Shown one piece after another: positions 50,222 to 60,773 of a stretch of 64,000 bases of DNA. The translations under genes and the position numbers were made by a program. Under the pieces are notes generated by a model. The model was not told where the DNA came from and ran no database searches. It saw nothing but the letters and a program-made list of their open reading frames with translations. The stretch spans positions 1-64,000 of the forward strand of contig JAACCT010000037.1 of the NCBI GenBank assembly GCA_009937255.1, in the 5' to 3' direction. This DNA comes from Dehalococcoidales bacterium (lineage in GTDB: Bacteria; Chloroflexota; Dehalococcoidia; Lucifugimonadales; Lucifugimonadaceae). Each line of letters begins with the position of its first letter. The stretch's first letter is position 1.

Positions 50222-51685
50222 TTATCCTACTGCGCCTTCTAAACTAACTTTCAGAAGCTGAGAAGCTTCTAATGCAAATTCAAAAGGGAGCTCTTTGATA
50301 ACATCTTTACTCCAACCAGTAATTATCATGTGATTTGCTTCTTCTTCTGACAATCCACGAGACATCAAATAAAAAAGTTGATCCTCTGATACTTTAGATG
50401 TAGAAGCTTCATGCTCCAATCTAGCAGATGAATTTTTTACTTCAATATAAGGAACTGTATGAGCCCCACATTGATCACCAATTAGAAGAGAATCACATTG
50501 TGTATGATTCATCGCCCCTTCTGCAGAAGGCATTATTTTAATTTGACCTCTATAAGTATTTTGTCCTTTTCCAGCAGATATCCCTTTGGCAACAACTGTT
50601 GATTTAGTATTTTTCCCTATATGGATCATTTTTGTTCCAGTATCTGCTTGTTGATAATTATTAGCCATTGCGACTGAATAAAACTCTCCCACTGAATTAT
50701 CTCCTTGGAGAATAACTGAAGGATATTTCCATGTAATAGCTGAGCCTGTCTCTACTTGAGTCCAAGAAATTTTTGAATTTTTACTTGCTTTACCTCTTTT
50801 TGTAACAAAGTTATATACTCCACCTTCACCTTCTTTAGTACCAGGAAACCAATTTTGAACAGTTGAATATTTTATTTCAGAGTTATCTAAAGCTATCAAT
50901 TCTACAACTGCTGCATGCAATTGCGAAGTTTTTCTAAATGGGGCAGTACAACCTTCTAAATAAGAAACTGAAGCTCCTTCATCAGCAATGATCAAAGTTC
51001 TTTCAAACTGACCAGAACCTTCGGTATTAATTCTAAAATAAGTCATCAATTCTATTGGACATTTAACTCCAGGAGGTATGTAAGCAAAAGAGCCATCTGA
51101 AAATACAGCCGAATTTAATGATGCAAAAAAATTATCAGAATATGGCACCACTGAACCTATATATTTCTTTACTAAATCAGGATGTTTTTTCACAGCTTCA
51201 TTGAAAGAACAAAATATTATTCCTAAATCTTTCAATTGATCATCTAATGTGTTGGCAACTGATACTGAGTCAAAGACTGCATCTACCGCAACTCCAGCAA
51301 GTTTTGCTCTTTCATTTATAGGAATTCCAAGCTTTTCAAAAGTTTCAAGCATCTTTGGGTCAACATCATCCAATGATTTTGGAGCATCTGTCATCGATTT
51401 AGGAGCTGCATAATAATAGATATCTTGATAATCAATGGGAGGGTATTTAACTTTTGCCCATGTAGGCTCTTTATGATTTTGATTGATTTTTTCCCAGTGT
51501 TTAAAAGCCCTCAATCTCCATTCAAGCATCCATGAAGGCTCTTGTTTTTTCTTAGAAATCAACCGCACTATAGATTCATTAATTCCTTTTGGAGCCAGTT
51601 CAGTTTCTACATCAGTAGAAAAACCCCATTTATATTCTATTCCTGAAAGATCAGTTTCTCTTGAAATACTGTCAGGTGTTGGCAT
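50222..51685 (-). CDS. sufB: Fe-S cluster assembly protein SufB
   Basis: [67 protein letters not shown]. Confidence 0.98.
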   Translation of the reverse strand: MPTPDSISRETDLSGIEYKWGFSTDVETELAPKGINESIVRLISKKKQEPSWMLEWRLRAFKHWEKINQNHKEPTWAKVKYPPIDYQDIYYYAAPKSMTDAPKSLDDVDPKMLETFEKLGIPINERAKLAGVAVDAVFDSVSVANTLDDQLKDLGIIFCSFNEAVKKHPDLVKKYIGSVVPYSDNFFASLNSAVFSDGSFAYIPPGVKCPIELMTYFRINTEGSGQFERTLIIADEGASVSYLEGCTAPFRKTSQLHAAVVELIALDNSEIKYSTVQNWFPGTKEGEGGVYNFVTKRGKASKNSKISWTQVETGSAITWKYPSVILQGDNSVGEFYSVAMANNYQQADTGTKMIHIGKNTKSTVVAKGISAGKGQNTYRGQIKIMPSAEGAMNHTQCDSLLIGDQCGAHTVPYIEVKNSSARLEHEASTSKVSEDQLFYLMSRGLSEEEANHMIITGWSKDVIKELPFEFALEASQLLKVSLEGAVG

Positions 51686-51817
51686 ATATTAATCTCCTGA
51701 AATTTTATTAATTAATAATTATTTATAATTTAACTCTTATGTATTATTATATTCTTATAATTTGTAATATAAAATGTTTTCTTAGACATAATTTAAAAAT
51801 TCACAATCAATATATAT

Positions 51818-53278
51818 ATGCAGTTTGAAGCAGTAATAGGTTTAGAAACACATGTTCAACTAAACACAAACTCTAAAATGTTTAGTCAATCTAGTTCAAA
51901 ATATCAAAATTCAGAGCCAAATACATATGTAGATCCAACTTCAATGGGATTACCTGGAGCTTTGCCTGTAGTAAATATAAATGCAGTAGAAAGTGCTATA
52001 AAAATTGGGTTGGCACTAGATTGTGGAATTGCAAGCTTCACAAAATTTGATAGAAAACAATATTTTTATCCAGATTTGATGAAAGGTTATCAAATATCTC
52101 AATTTGATGAGCCAATATGTACTGAAGGATTCTTAACAGTTTCCAATGCAAAAAAAATTAGAATCAATAGAGTACATATGGAAGAAGATGTTGCAAAACT
52201 TACTCATGTGAATAATAGTAGCTCAAATTATAGTCTTTTAGATATAAATAGGTCAGGTACTCCTTTAATGGAAATTGTTACCGAACCTGATTTAAGCTCT
52301 TCAAAAGAAGTAATTGAATATATTGAAAAATTACAGCAAATAATTCGCTACATAGGAGTGGGGTCAGCAAATATGGAAGAAGGTTCTTTTAGGTGTGATG
52401 CAAATATTAGTATTAGAGAAAAAGGTTCTGATTTGCTAGGAACAAAAGTTGAAATTAAAAATATGAATAGGATTTCAGCTGTTGCAAACGCAGTAGATTA
52501 TGAAATAAAAAGACAAATAAAATGTACAGAAACAAAAGAAAGAATTATTCAAGAGACAAGAGGTTGGTCTGAAGAAAAATCTATTACAATTCCTCAAAGA
52601 ACAAAAGAAGAGTCAAATGACTACAGATATTTTCCAGAACCAGATATCCCTCCATTGAGAATAAATAATAAATGGGTTGAAGAAATTAAAAATAAAATTC
52701 CAACATTACCTGAAAAAAGAAAAGATAAATATTTAAACGACTATGGATTAAGTTCTTATGATGCAAATTTACTAGCTAGTGAAATAAATTTCTCAGATTT
52801 TTTTGAAAAAATTATACTCAAATTACCTAAAATATATAAAGATAATGAGACTATTAAGTACATAGCTAATTTAATGAACGGAGAATTCAATAGATTATTA
52901 AATATTGATACTAGAATGAGTATTATAGATATAAAATTTACCGCTGAAGATTTAGTAGATTTAATCATAAGTTATAAAGAGAATAAAATTAATAATAAAA
53001 TATTAAAAACTGTTTTTGAAGAAATGTGGGTTAGTGGTAAAACATCAAAACAAATAATTTCAAGTAAAAATTTAGCAATAATATCAAATACTGAAGAACT
53101 AGAAGAGAAAATTAATAATATAATTGAAAATAACCCTAAGGCTGTTGAAGATTATAAAGCAGGTAAAGAACAATCAAAGAAATTTCTTCTTGGGCAAGTC
53201 ATGAGGGAAACAAAAGGACAAGCTGATCCTGTGATTTCAGAAGAAATCATAAATAATTTGATGGAACAAAAAAAATAA
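51818..53278 (+). CDS. gatB: Asp-tRNA(Asn)/Glu-tRNA(Gln) amidotransferase subunit B
   Basis: AVIGLETHVQLNTNSKMFS, RKQYFYPDLMKGYQISQ, NRSGTPLMEIVTEPD. Confidence 0.98.
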   Translation: MQFEAVIGLETHVQLNTNSKMFSQSSSKYQNSEPNTYVDPTSMGLPGALPVVNINAVESAIKIGLALDCGIASFTKFDRKQYFYPDLMKGYQISQFDEPICTEGFLTVSNAKKIRINRVHMEEDVAKLTHVNNSSSNYSLLDINRSGTPLMEIVTEPDLSSSKEVIEYIEKLQQIIRYIGVGSANMEEGSFRCDANISIREKGSDLLGTKVEIKNMNRISAVANAVDYEIKRQIKCTETKERIIQETRGWSEEKSITIPQRTKEESNDYRYFPEPDIPPLRINNKWVEEIKNKIPTLPEKRKDKYLNDYGLSSYDANLLASEINFSDFFEKIILKLPKIYKDNETIKYIANLMNGEFNRLLNIDTRMSIIDIKFTAEDLVDLIISYKENKINNKILKTVFEEMWVSGKTSKQIISSKNLAIISNTEELEEKINNIIENNPKAVEDYKAGKEQSKKFLLGQVMRETKGQADPVISEEIINNLMEQKK

Positions 53279-53294
53279 AAAGAAAGAAAAAAAA

Positions 53295-53507
53295 TTGGAC
53301 TTACTTTTCTCAATATTAATGATGGTTTTTGCAATAATAATTGTAATCATAATTTTACTTCAAACTAGAGGAAGTAGTGCGGGATTATTTGGTCAGTCTG
53401 ATGGATCTTATAGGTCAAGGAGAGGTATTGAACAAATTTTATTTAGACTAACTATAGTCTTGATTATAGCTTTTGTAGCGATAGCTGTCTTAAATGTAAG
53501 ATTCTAA
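53295..53507 (+). CDS. secG: Preprotein translocase subunit SecG
   Basis: Two TMs with IILLQTRGSSAGLFG and RGIEQILFRLTI. Confidence 0.93.
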   Translation: MDLLFSILMMVFAIIIVIIILLQTRGSSAGLFGQSDGSYRSRRGIEQILFRLTIVLIIAFVAIAVLNVRF

Positions 53508-54838
53508 ATATTTCTGTAGGAAGTCCCATCTTTAGAATCAAGAATTTCAATCCCTTTCAATAATAATTCTTCTCTTATATTATCTGCCTCATTATAATTT
53601 TTTTCTGATCTCAACATATTTCGCTTATTAATTAGAGACATAATTTCATTATCATCAAGGTTCTTTTCAGTAATATTAAATCCTAAGATTAATAACATTT
53701 TTTTTAATAACATTATTCCTTCAAATACTCTATTATTTTCTGAATTTGATTTATTAATTTCATGTACTAAATCAAAAATAGTAGCTATAGCAGATGGTGT
53801 TCCCAAATCATCATTCATTGCATTTTCAAATCTATCTAAAAAGTTAGAGGTATTGAATCCTTTTTCTGAATCTAAAGATAAGACTCTTTCAATTCTTTGA
53901 AATGATTTTTGAGCAATTTTCAAAGAATCATCATCTAAGGTACTAGGTTGCCTATAATGACTTTGTAAAATCCATAATCTTATTGAATTTCCAGAATATA
54001 AACTTAAAGCATCTCTGACATCAAATGAATTACCAAGAGATTTACTCATTTTTTCATCACCAGATCTTTTCAACAACCCGTTATGAACCCATAACTTTGC
54101 AAAAGGTTTTTCTTCTGTTACAGATTCGCTTTGAACAATTTCATTTTCATGATGAGGAAAAATTAAATCTAATCCTCCTCCATGAATATCAATTGTCTCA
54201 CCTAAATGTTTTCTAACCATAGCTGAGCACTCAATATGCCAACCTGGTCTGCCTATCCCCCAAGGACTATCCCAATGAGTTTCGTTTTCAGGAGCTTTTT
54301 TCCACAATGCAAAATCTGCTGAATTATGTTTATCCATATCTTTTTCTATTCTAGTTCCACCTATTTCATCTTCTAGGTTTCTCCTTGATAATTTACCATA
54401 ATCAGAAGAATAGGAAACATCAAAATAAACACTTCCGTTAGAAACATAAGCTGCTTTTTTTTGAATTAAATTTCCAATAAATTCTATAATTTCTTTCATA
54501 TCTTCTGTTGCTCTGGGATGAACATCTGCTCTTCTAACACCTAGAGCATCCATATCTTCAAAAAATGATTTAATATATTTTTCTGCTACTTCTTCAGCAG
54601 AAATTTTTAGTTCTTTAGATTTATTAATTATTTTATCGTCAACATCTGTAAAATTTTGAACACGCTTAACCTTAAAACCTTTATATTCAAGATATCTATG
54701 TAGAACATCAAAAGTTACAGTAGAAAGTGCATGTCCAAGATGTGGTCTATCGTAAACAGTAACTCCACAAACATACATATTGATTTTTTTTTGTTTTAAT
54801 TCTTCTTTATTCCGAGTAAGTGTATTATATAAAATCAT
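53504..54838 (-). CDS. cysS: Cysteinyl-tRNA synthetase
   Basis: MYVCGVTVYDRPHLGHA, FTDVDDKIINKS, WHIECSAM, GEKMSKSLGN. Confidence 0.98.
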   Translation of the reverse strand: MILYNTLTRNKEELKQKKINMYVCGVTVYDRPHLGHALSTVTFDVLHRYLEYKGFKVKRVQNFTDVDDKIINKSKELKISAEEVAEKYIKSFFEDMDALGVRRADVHPRATEDMKEIIEFIGNLIQKKAAYVSNGSVYFDVSYSSDYGKLSRRNLEDEIGGTRIEKDMDKHNSADFALWKKAPENETHWDSPWGIGRPGWHIECSAMVRKHLGETIDIHGGGLDLIFPHHENEIVQSESVTEEKPFAKLWVHNGLLKRSGDEKMSKSLGNSFDVRDALSLYSGNSIRLWILQSHYRQPSTLDDDSLKIAQKSFQRIERVLSLDSEKGFNTSNFLDRFENAMNDDLGTPSAIATIFDLVHEINKSNSENNRVFEGIMLLKKMLLILGFNITEKNLDDNEIMSLINKRNMLRSEKNYNEADNIREELLLKGIEILDSKDGTSYRNI

Positions 54839-54842
54839 CAGA

Positions 54843-56018
54843 TTATTTTATTTTCTTTATAGTTGTTATAGATTGAGCTGCAATAGCTTTTTCTGTACCA
54901 ATTATACCTAACTTATCTGTTGTAGTACTTTTGATATTTATATGATTTATTTGAATATTTAGTATGTTACAAATTTTATTTTTCATCTCATTTATATGAC
55001 ACGACATTTTAGGTTTTTGAGCTATAATTGTATTATCAATATATATTATTTCATAACCTTTTTTATTACATAAAAGAGAAATATCTTTTAACATTTTGGT
55101 TGAGTCTATATTTTTTATTGATTTATTTTCAGAAGGAAAATAAATACCTATATCACCTAAATTACAACCTCCTAGAATTGAGTCAATTATAGAATGTATC
55201 AAAACATCACCATCCGAATGACCTTGCAATTTATAAGGATAATCAATATCAATTCCACCTATTCTCAAACTTTCGGAAGGAACTAATTTATGCATATCAA
55301 AACCAATACCATAAAAAATAGAATGTAGATTATCTACATCATTTTTAGTAGTAATTTTAATATTTTTTTCGTCCCCTTTTAAAACTTTAATTTTAAAAAA
55401 AGATGGATCAAGAAATGAAGAGTCATCAGTAATGTTAGCTAGATCAATTACATTCTTTGATTCAAGATCAACATTTTTATAAAGAACCTTTGATTTAAAA
55501 AATTGAGGAGTTTGTATATTAGAAAGGTTTCTACGATCTAGATTTTTCAAAACAAAATTATTTTTATCAATAATTTTTACAGTATCTGTAGGTTGTAATC
55601 CAAAAATAACAGCATCATTAGTATCTAGTTCTTCTATGCCTTCCAAATACATACTTTCTTTAGTAAATGGTCTTGCTATATCTTGGACAATTATAAATTC
55701 AGATTTAATACTTTTATGTTTAAGGAACTTTAGTCCATTAATTAAAGATCCTGCTCTAGTTTCTGAACCGATAATTATATCTATTCTAGTATCAATAAAA
55801 GAAAATTTTCCTAGTAAATCTTCAAAATTAGGTTTATTAGTTTCTGAACAAACTATTACAATAGAATCTACAAATTCTAATAAATTTATAGTTCTAAGAG
55901 TTTTTTCTGCAACAGAAAGTCCATTGATATCAAAACAAATCTTATCTTCCTTAAATCTTTTAGACTCGCCTGCAGCTAAAATTATTACAGTAACATTTTT
56001 ATTTAATTTTTCGCTCAC
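54843..56018 (-). CDS. ispDF: Bifunctional IspD/IspF (MEP cytidylyltransferase / MECDP synthase)
   Basis: N-half VIILAAGESKRFK; C-half GIGFDMHKLVP, LQGHSDGDVLIHSIIDSILGG, KSTTTDKLGIIGTEKAIAAQS. Confidence 0.95.
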   Translation of the reverse strand: MSEKLNKNVTVIILAAGESKRFKEDKICFDINGLSVAEKTLRTINLLEFVDSIVIVCSETNKPNFEDLLGKFSFIDTRIDIIIGSETRAGSLINGLKFLKHKSIKSEFIIVQDIARPFTKESMYLEGIEELDTNDAVIFGLQPTDTVKIIDKNNFVLKNLDRRNLSNIQTPQFFKSKVLYKNVDLESKNVIDLANITDDSSFLDPSFFKIKVLKGDEKNIKITTKNDVDNLHSIFYGIGFDMHKLVPSESLRIGGIDIDYPYKLQGHSDGDVLIHSIIDSILGGCNLGDIGIYFPSENKSIKNIDSTKMLKDISLLCNKKGYEIIYIDNTIIAQKPKMSCHINEMKNKICNILNIQINHINIKSTTTDKLGIIGTEKAIAAQSITTIKKIK

Positions 56019-56019
56019 A

Positions 56020-58566
56020 TTAATTATTTTTTTTCTTTGATACTATTATTTCATCATCTTTTAATCTAAGTGATAAAGTATTGCCTTCTTTAACTTCTTT
56101 AGCGATAATCATTTTTGATATTTTATTTTCTACTTCTTTTTGTAATAATCTTTTTAAAGGTCTTGCACCATAAAATTTATCAAAACCTCTATCTGAAATC
56201 CATTCTTTAACTTTCTTACCAGTTTGAAGATTTATGTTCATTTTAAGTAATTTATGTGTCAATTCATCAAAAACTTTATCTACTATTTTAATTAAATCCT
56301 CTTTAGTTAAAGAGTCAAAAATTATAATTTCATCAATTCTATTTAAAAATTCTGGCCTAAAATAAGCTTTTAAAGAATCTTGTACTTCATTTTTAATTTC
56401 ATTTGATGAGTTTACTGATTTTTTCACAAACCCTAAAGCTTCTTTTCCAACTATATTGCTACCTAAATTTGATGTCATAATGATTACAGTATTAGTAAAA
56501 TCTATAGTTCTTCCTTGACCGTCGGTTAATCTACCGTCATCTAATACTTGAAGTAAAATATTAAAAATATCTTGATGAGCTTTTTCAACTTCATCTAATA
56601 AAATTACACTATAAGGATTTCTTCTAACAGCTTCTGTTAATTGACCAGCATCATCATAACCTACATAGCCAGGAGGAGCTCCTATAAGTCTAGCCATAGA
56701 GTAACTTTCTTTATATTCAGACATATCAACTCTAATCATATTATTTTCATTATCAAATAAAAACTCTGCTAGTGATTTTGCTAGTTCAGTTTTTCCTACA
56801 CCTGTTGGACCTAAAAATATAAATGAACCAATAGGTTTAGTAGGATCTTGTAAACCTGCTCTACTTCTTCTTATTGCATTAGCAACACTTTCTACTGCTT
56901 GAGATTGACCAATGATTCTTTCATGCAATCTTTTTTCTAGTTTTAAAAGTTTATTAGCTTCTTTTTCAATTAAATTATCAACAGGAATACCTGTTTTATC
57001 AGCAACAATTTTTGCAATATGATCAGGTTCTACGATTTCGATAAGTTTATTATTAAATTTCCATTTTTCGAATTCTTTTTTTCTTTTTTCTAGTAGCAAT
57101 ATCCTTTTTTCTCGAATATCATCTGCTTCGACATCATTATTTTGAGAAAAAAGAAAATCTTCTTCTTCTTGATATTTTTCAATTTCTTCATCATATTCTA
57201 AAATTTGACTAGGAATAGTTGGATTGTCTATATTAGCTCGTGATAAAGCTTCATCCATCAGGTCGATAGCTTTATCAGGTAAAAATCTATTTTTAATATA
57301 TCTATCAGAAAGAATTACTGAAGATTTAATTGCATTATCTGAAATTTTCAAACCATGATGATTTTCATATTTAGACCTTAATCCTTCAAGCATACTTATG
57401 GAATCATCAATATTAGGTTCTTTTATAATTACAGGAGAAAATCTTCTTTCTAAAGCTTGATCTGATTCAATATATTTCCTATATTCATCTGGAGTAGTAG
57501 CTCCAATTGTTTGCAGTTTACCTCTAGCTAAAGCAGGTTTCATCATATTTGAAGCATCTAATGCTCCACCTCCTGAACCTGCACCCACAACCGTATGTAT
57601 TTCATCAATGAAAAGAATAATTTCGCCTTTAGCCTCTTCCATTTCTTTTAAAATAGATTGTAATCTTTCCTCAAACTCTCCTCTTACTCCAGTGCCTGCT
57701 AATAATTGCCCTAATTGAAGTGATAACAATCTTTTATCTTTCATAGACTCAGGAACATTTCCACCAACTATATTTAGAGCCAAACCTTCTGCAATAGCTG
57801 TTTTCCCAACTCCAGCATCACCAATTACGACAGGATTATTTTTAGTTCTCCTAGAAAGTATTTGTTGGACTCTTTTGATTTCTGATTCTCTACCTATAAT
57901 AGGATCTATAAGATTCTCTTTTGCTAATTCAGTAAGGTCTATAGAAAATTTTTCCAGATTTTCATATCTATTTTTAGATTTTGGTTCAATTTTGTCTTTT
58001 ATAGCATTATTATTTTTTGTATCTTTTCCAGATATTTGTTGATTATCATCAATAGTCGTTTTATGAGAATTCACTACATTTATAGCAGCAGCTAAATTAC
58101 CTAATGTGAGCCTTGAACCAATAATAAGATTTTGTGTTTCAAAAGGCATCTCATATGGATAATTTTTTACCACTTGGATAATTCCCATTAACACTAAATC
58201 TACTGAAATTTCTTGAATATGATTATATTCTGCTTGTTTTAAGGCAAAATCATAAACTGGTTTCATAAAATCTGGAACAAAATCTAGAGAATCATATTTA
58301 CCCATGGATTTTATTTTTTGGCTAATTTTAGATTTGTAAGAAACTAAAAATTTCTTTTTTCTCTGCTCTGGAGCATCTAAAGCAGTTAACAAAACTTCAA
58401 CTGCCCTTTTATTATCTAAAAGAGCCAACATTAAGTGATCCAATGTATAATAATGACTTTTGTAAACTTGATCAACGTAATGTTTACCTACTTGATATGC
58501 ATCATTCAAATTATCATCCATTGTTCCTTCAAGCCATAATTCAGATGTAATCATACATATCTCCAT
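56020..58566 (-). CDS. clpC: ClpC-type AAA+ ATPase (two AAA modules, short middle domain)
   Basis: GDAGVGKTAIAEGLA, GTGVRGEFEERL, GPTGVGKTELAKSLAE, GAPPGYVGYDDAGQLTEAVRRNPYSVILLDEVEKAH; LGF tripeptide consistent with ClpP docking. Confidence 0.88.
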   Translation of the reverse strand: MEICMITSELWLEGTMDDNLNDAYQVGKHYVDQVYKSHYYTLDHLMLALLDNKRAVEVLLTALDAPEQRKKKFLVSYKSKISQKIKSMGKYDSLDFVPDFMKPVYDFALKQAEYNHIQEISVDLVLMGIIQVVKNYPYEMPFETQNLIIGSRLTLGNLAAAINVVNSHKTTIDDNQQISGKDTKNNNAIKDKIEPKSKNRYENLEKFSIDLTELAKENLIDPIIGRESEIKRVQQILSRRTKNNPVVIGDAGVGKTAIAEGLALNIVGGNVPESMKDKRLLSLQLGQLLAGTGVRGEFEERLQSILKEMEEAKGEIILFIDEIHTVVGAGSGGGALDASNMMKPALARGKLQTIGATTPDEYRKYIESDQALERRFSPVIIKEPNIDDSISMLEGLRSKYENHHGLKISDNAIKSSVILSDRYIKNRFLPDKAIDLMDEALSRANIDNPTIPSQILEYDEEIEKYQEEEDFLFSQNNDVEADDIREKRILLLEKRKKEFEKWKFNNKLIEIVEPDHIAKIVADKTGIPVDNLIEKEANKLLKLEKRLHERIIGQSQAVESVANAIRRSRAGLQDPTKPIGSFIFLGPTGVGKTELAKSLAEFLFDNENNMIRVDMSEYKESYSMARLIGAPPGYVGYDDAGQLTEAVRRNPYSVILLDEVEKAHQDIFNILLQVLDDGRLTDGQGRTIDFTNTVIIMTSNLGSNIVGKEALGFVKKSVNSSNEIKNEVQDSLKAYFRPEFLNRIDEIIIFDSLTKEDLIKIVDKVFDELTHKLLKMNINLQTGKKVKEWISDRGFDKFYGARPLKRLLQKEVENKISKMIIAKEVKEGNTLSLRLKDDEIIVSKKKNN

Positions 58567-58900
58567 TTCTTTCAGGTAATTCTTTCATATATCCTCTACT
58601 TTTATATCGCAATAACTCAGATTCTAGAAAATTATTTTTATTTTCTAGCTCAAGTATTTCTTTCATTAATTCTGTAATTATTTCAATACCAGCTCTATTT
58701 ATTCCAAATTTATCAATCCAGTCTTTAACCTTTTCAATTTTTTCTATATCGATGACAGAATAGTATCTAGTCCCACCAGGAGAACGATAAGGAACAATTA
58801 AATTCCATCTTTCGTAGTTCCTAAGTGTTTGTTGATGCAATCCAACCATTTTAGAAACAATTCCAATTGCATATACTGGTTCATCTCTAGAAAAACTAAT
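58541..58900 (-). CDS. MerR-family (HspR-like) regulator upstream of clpC; start extended to a likely ATT
   Basis: Extended translation SFSRDEPVYAIGIVSKMVGLHQQTLRNYERWNLIVPYRSPGGTRYYSVIDIEKIEKV restores the full HTH; AAGG precedes the ATT by 9 nt. Confidence 0.75.
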   Translation of the reverse strand: MSFSRDEPVYAIGIVSKMVGLHQQTLRNYERWNLIVPYRSPGGTRYYSVIDIEKIEKVKDWIDKFGINRAGIEIITELMKEILELENKNNFLESELLRYKSRGYMKELPERNGDMYDYI

Positions 58901-59086
58901 TATTATTATCCTTACATGTGTTAATTTTATTATAACATATTATTGAAATAATGTATAAATAATAATTAATATTACCTTATAACTTAATTATAAGATAATA
59001 ATTGGTTTATATGCTGAATTAGTACTATTGTTATATATAAGGATTGGGTTATATAATTTAAATTCACAACCAAAAACTTTTTTTTA

Positions 59087-60109
59087 ATGATAAAAGCAGA
59101 ATTACCTAAAATTTTTGAAAGCTACCAGCATCAGCTAAATACTTATACTAAATTATTTTACAAAGATTTGAATAATGAGCTTTATCAAACACATAAATAT
59201 TTTCTTGGGTGGATAGATGAAAAGGGTAAAGAAACGGATGTTTCTGGTAAATCATTCAGACCTTCATTAATGATGCTAATTAACGAATCATTAGGAGGGG
59301 ATAGTAAAAATGTCTTGCCACTAGCTATGTCAATTGAACTTTTCCATAATTTTTCACTTATTCATGATGATATTGAAGATAAAGATGAAATAAGAAGAAA
59401 TAGAAAAACTGTTTGGAAAATTTGGGGTGAAGAAATAGGAATTATTTCTGGTTCTTCAATGCATGCATTAGCAAGTAAATCTCTAGATTTGATTGAAAAA
59501 AAATACAATAACAAAAAAATTTATTTTAGGAAACTAATAAACAAAATATGCTTGGCTGTAATCGAGGGGCAATATTTAGACATATCATTTGAGTCAAATT
59601 TTAATATTTCTGTAGATAATTACACCAGTATGATTGAAAAAAAAACAGGAGCACTAATAGAAGCATCAGCAATTATTGGTGCAAATATTGAAAATACCAC
59701 AAAAGAAAACTTACTTAATTTTTCTAAAATAGGAAAACTATTTGGGCATATGTTTCAAATAAAAGATGATTACTTAGGTATATGGGGAGATCATAATCTG
59801 GGCAAACCAGTAGGAAGCGATATCATAAAAAAGAAAAAATCTTTACCAATTCTAAAATTAATTGAATCTTCTAATATGATAGATAATAAAAACATAAAAA
59901 TGATTTTTAGTTCTGAAATTTTAGATGATAAATCGAAAGAAGAAATTTTAACTTATATGAAAAAATATTCTATACAACAATTTTGCGAAAAAAAATTGCA
60001 AAATATTTATAAGGAATGTGAAAAAACTATTGAGAATTTAGAAATAGATACAATACATAAAAATATTTTCAAAAAAATTAATTATTTTTTGATGTATCGA
60101 GACAAATAA
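59087..60109 (+). CDS. Trans-polyprenyl diphosphate synthase (FPP/GGPP synthase-type)
   Basis: HNFSLIHDDIEDKDEIRRNRKTVWK and MFQIKDDYLGIWGD aspartate motifs. Confidence 0.93.
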   Translation: MIKAELPKIFESYQHQLNTYTKLFYKDLNNELYQTHKYFLGWIDEKGKETDVSGKSFRPSLMMLINESLGGDSKNVLPLAMSIELFHNFSLIHDDIEDKDEIRRNRKTVWKIWGEEIGIISGSSMHALASKSLDLIEKKYNNKKIYFRKLINKICLAVIEGQYLDISFESNFNISVDNYTSMIEKKTGALIEASAIIGANIENTTKENLLNFSKIGKLFGHMFQIKDDYLGIWGDHNLGKPVGSDIIKKKKSLPILKLIESSNMIDNKNIKMIFSSEILDDKSKEEILTYMKKYSIQQFCEKKLQNIYKECEKTIENLEIDTIHKNIFKKINYFLMYRDK

Positions 60110-60772
60110 ATGAACTTAATTATCTTAAATAAGAGTTTTAGAAATTTTGAAAACACCAAAGAAGCAATTTTTTACAAACTAAAAGACAACCAAGATTTTA
60201 AAGAATTAAAAAAACTTATTATTGAAAATAATCCTAAAAATATAATATCAATAGATTTTGGGTTTCAAACAAATAAATATATAAATAACAATATCCTTAT
60301 GGTTGGTAAAGAATCAATTATGATTAATTCTAAGCCAGTTGATTGGAGTATTCCTAGGCCAGATAGATGGTTAGAAACTTCTCAAAAATTAAATCTTAAA
60401 ATCTGTAATTTATTAGAAGAAAACTGTATCGCACATGAAATAGCTTCAAGTGCACAACTTGAACATACAGAAAAGATAAATAAAAGAGAAAAAGCTATCG
60501 AATGGATTTATAAAAATATCAAGGTTAGTTTCATTGATAATAATTCAGCAGAAATACTCAAAATAATTAATGAAATAAATATTAGTCATAAATTTACTTT
60601 TATTAGATTAATTAATAATAAATATCAAATATCAAATAATAAAAAAAACAATCTCCTAAAAAAAAATATAGATTATTTTTACTCAAAATTTTTTACTAAA
60701 TTTTATTTGAAAAAACCTTTGTCAGAAATCTATGAAAAAAAAATAATCAATAAACTATCAGAAATTAATTAA
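60110..60772 (+). CDS. Hypothetical protein in terpenoid cluster; possibly divergent HpnG-like nucleoside phosphorylase
   Basis: Complete 220-aa ORF tightly packed between isoprenoid genes; weak resemblance in ...NIISIDFGFQTNKYINNNILMV.../...VSFIDNNSAEILKI.... Confidence 0.45.
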   Translation: MNLIILNKSFRNFENTKEAIFYKLKDNQDFKELKKLIIENNPKNIISIDFGFQTNKYINNNILMVGKESIMINSKPVDWSIPRPDRWLETSQKLNLKICNLLEENCIAHEIASSAQLEHTEKINKREKAIEWIYKNIKVSFIDNNSAEILKIINEINISHKFTFIRLINNKYQISNNKKNNLLKKNIDYFYSKFFTKFYLKKPLSEIYEKKIINKLSEIN

Positions 60773-60773
60773 T

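Noticed and set aside
55636-56040. 134-aa + strand ORF opposite ispDF
   Set aside because: Shadow ORF of the IspD coding strand; IspD motifs on the - strand are clear.
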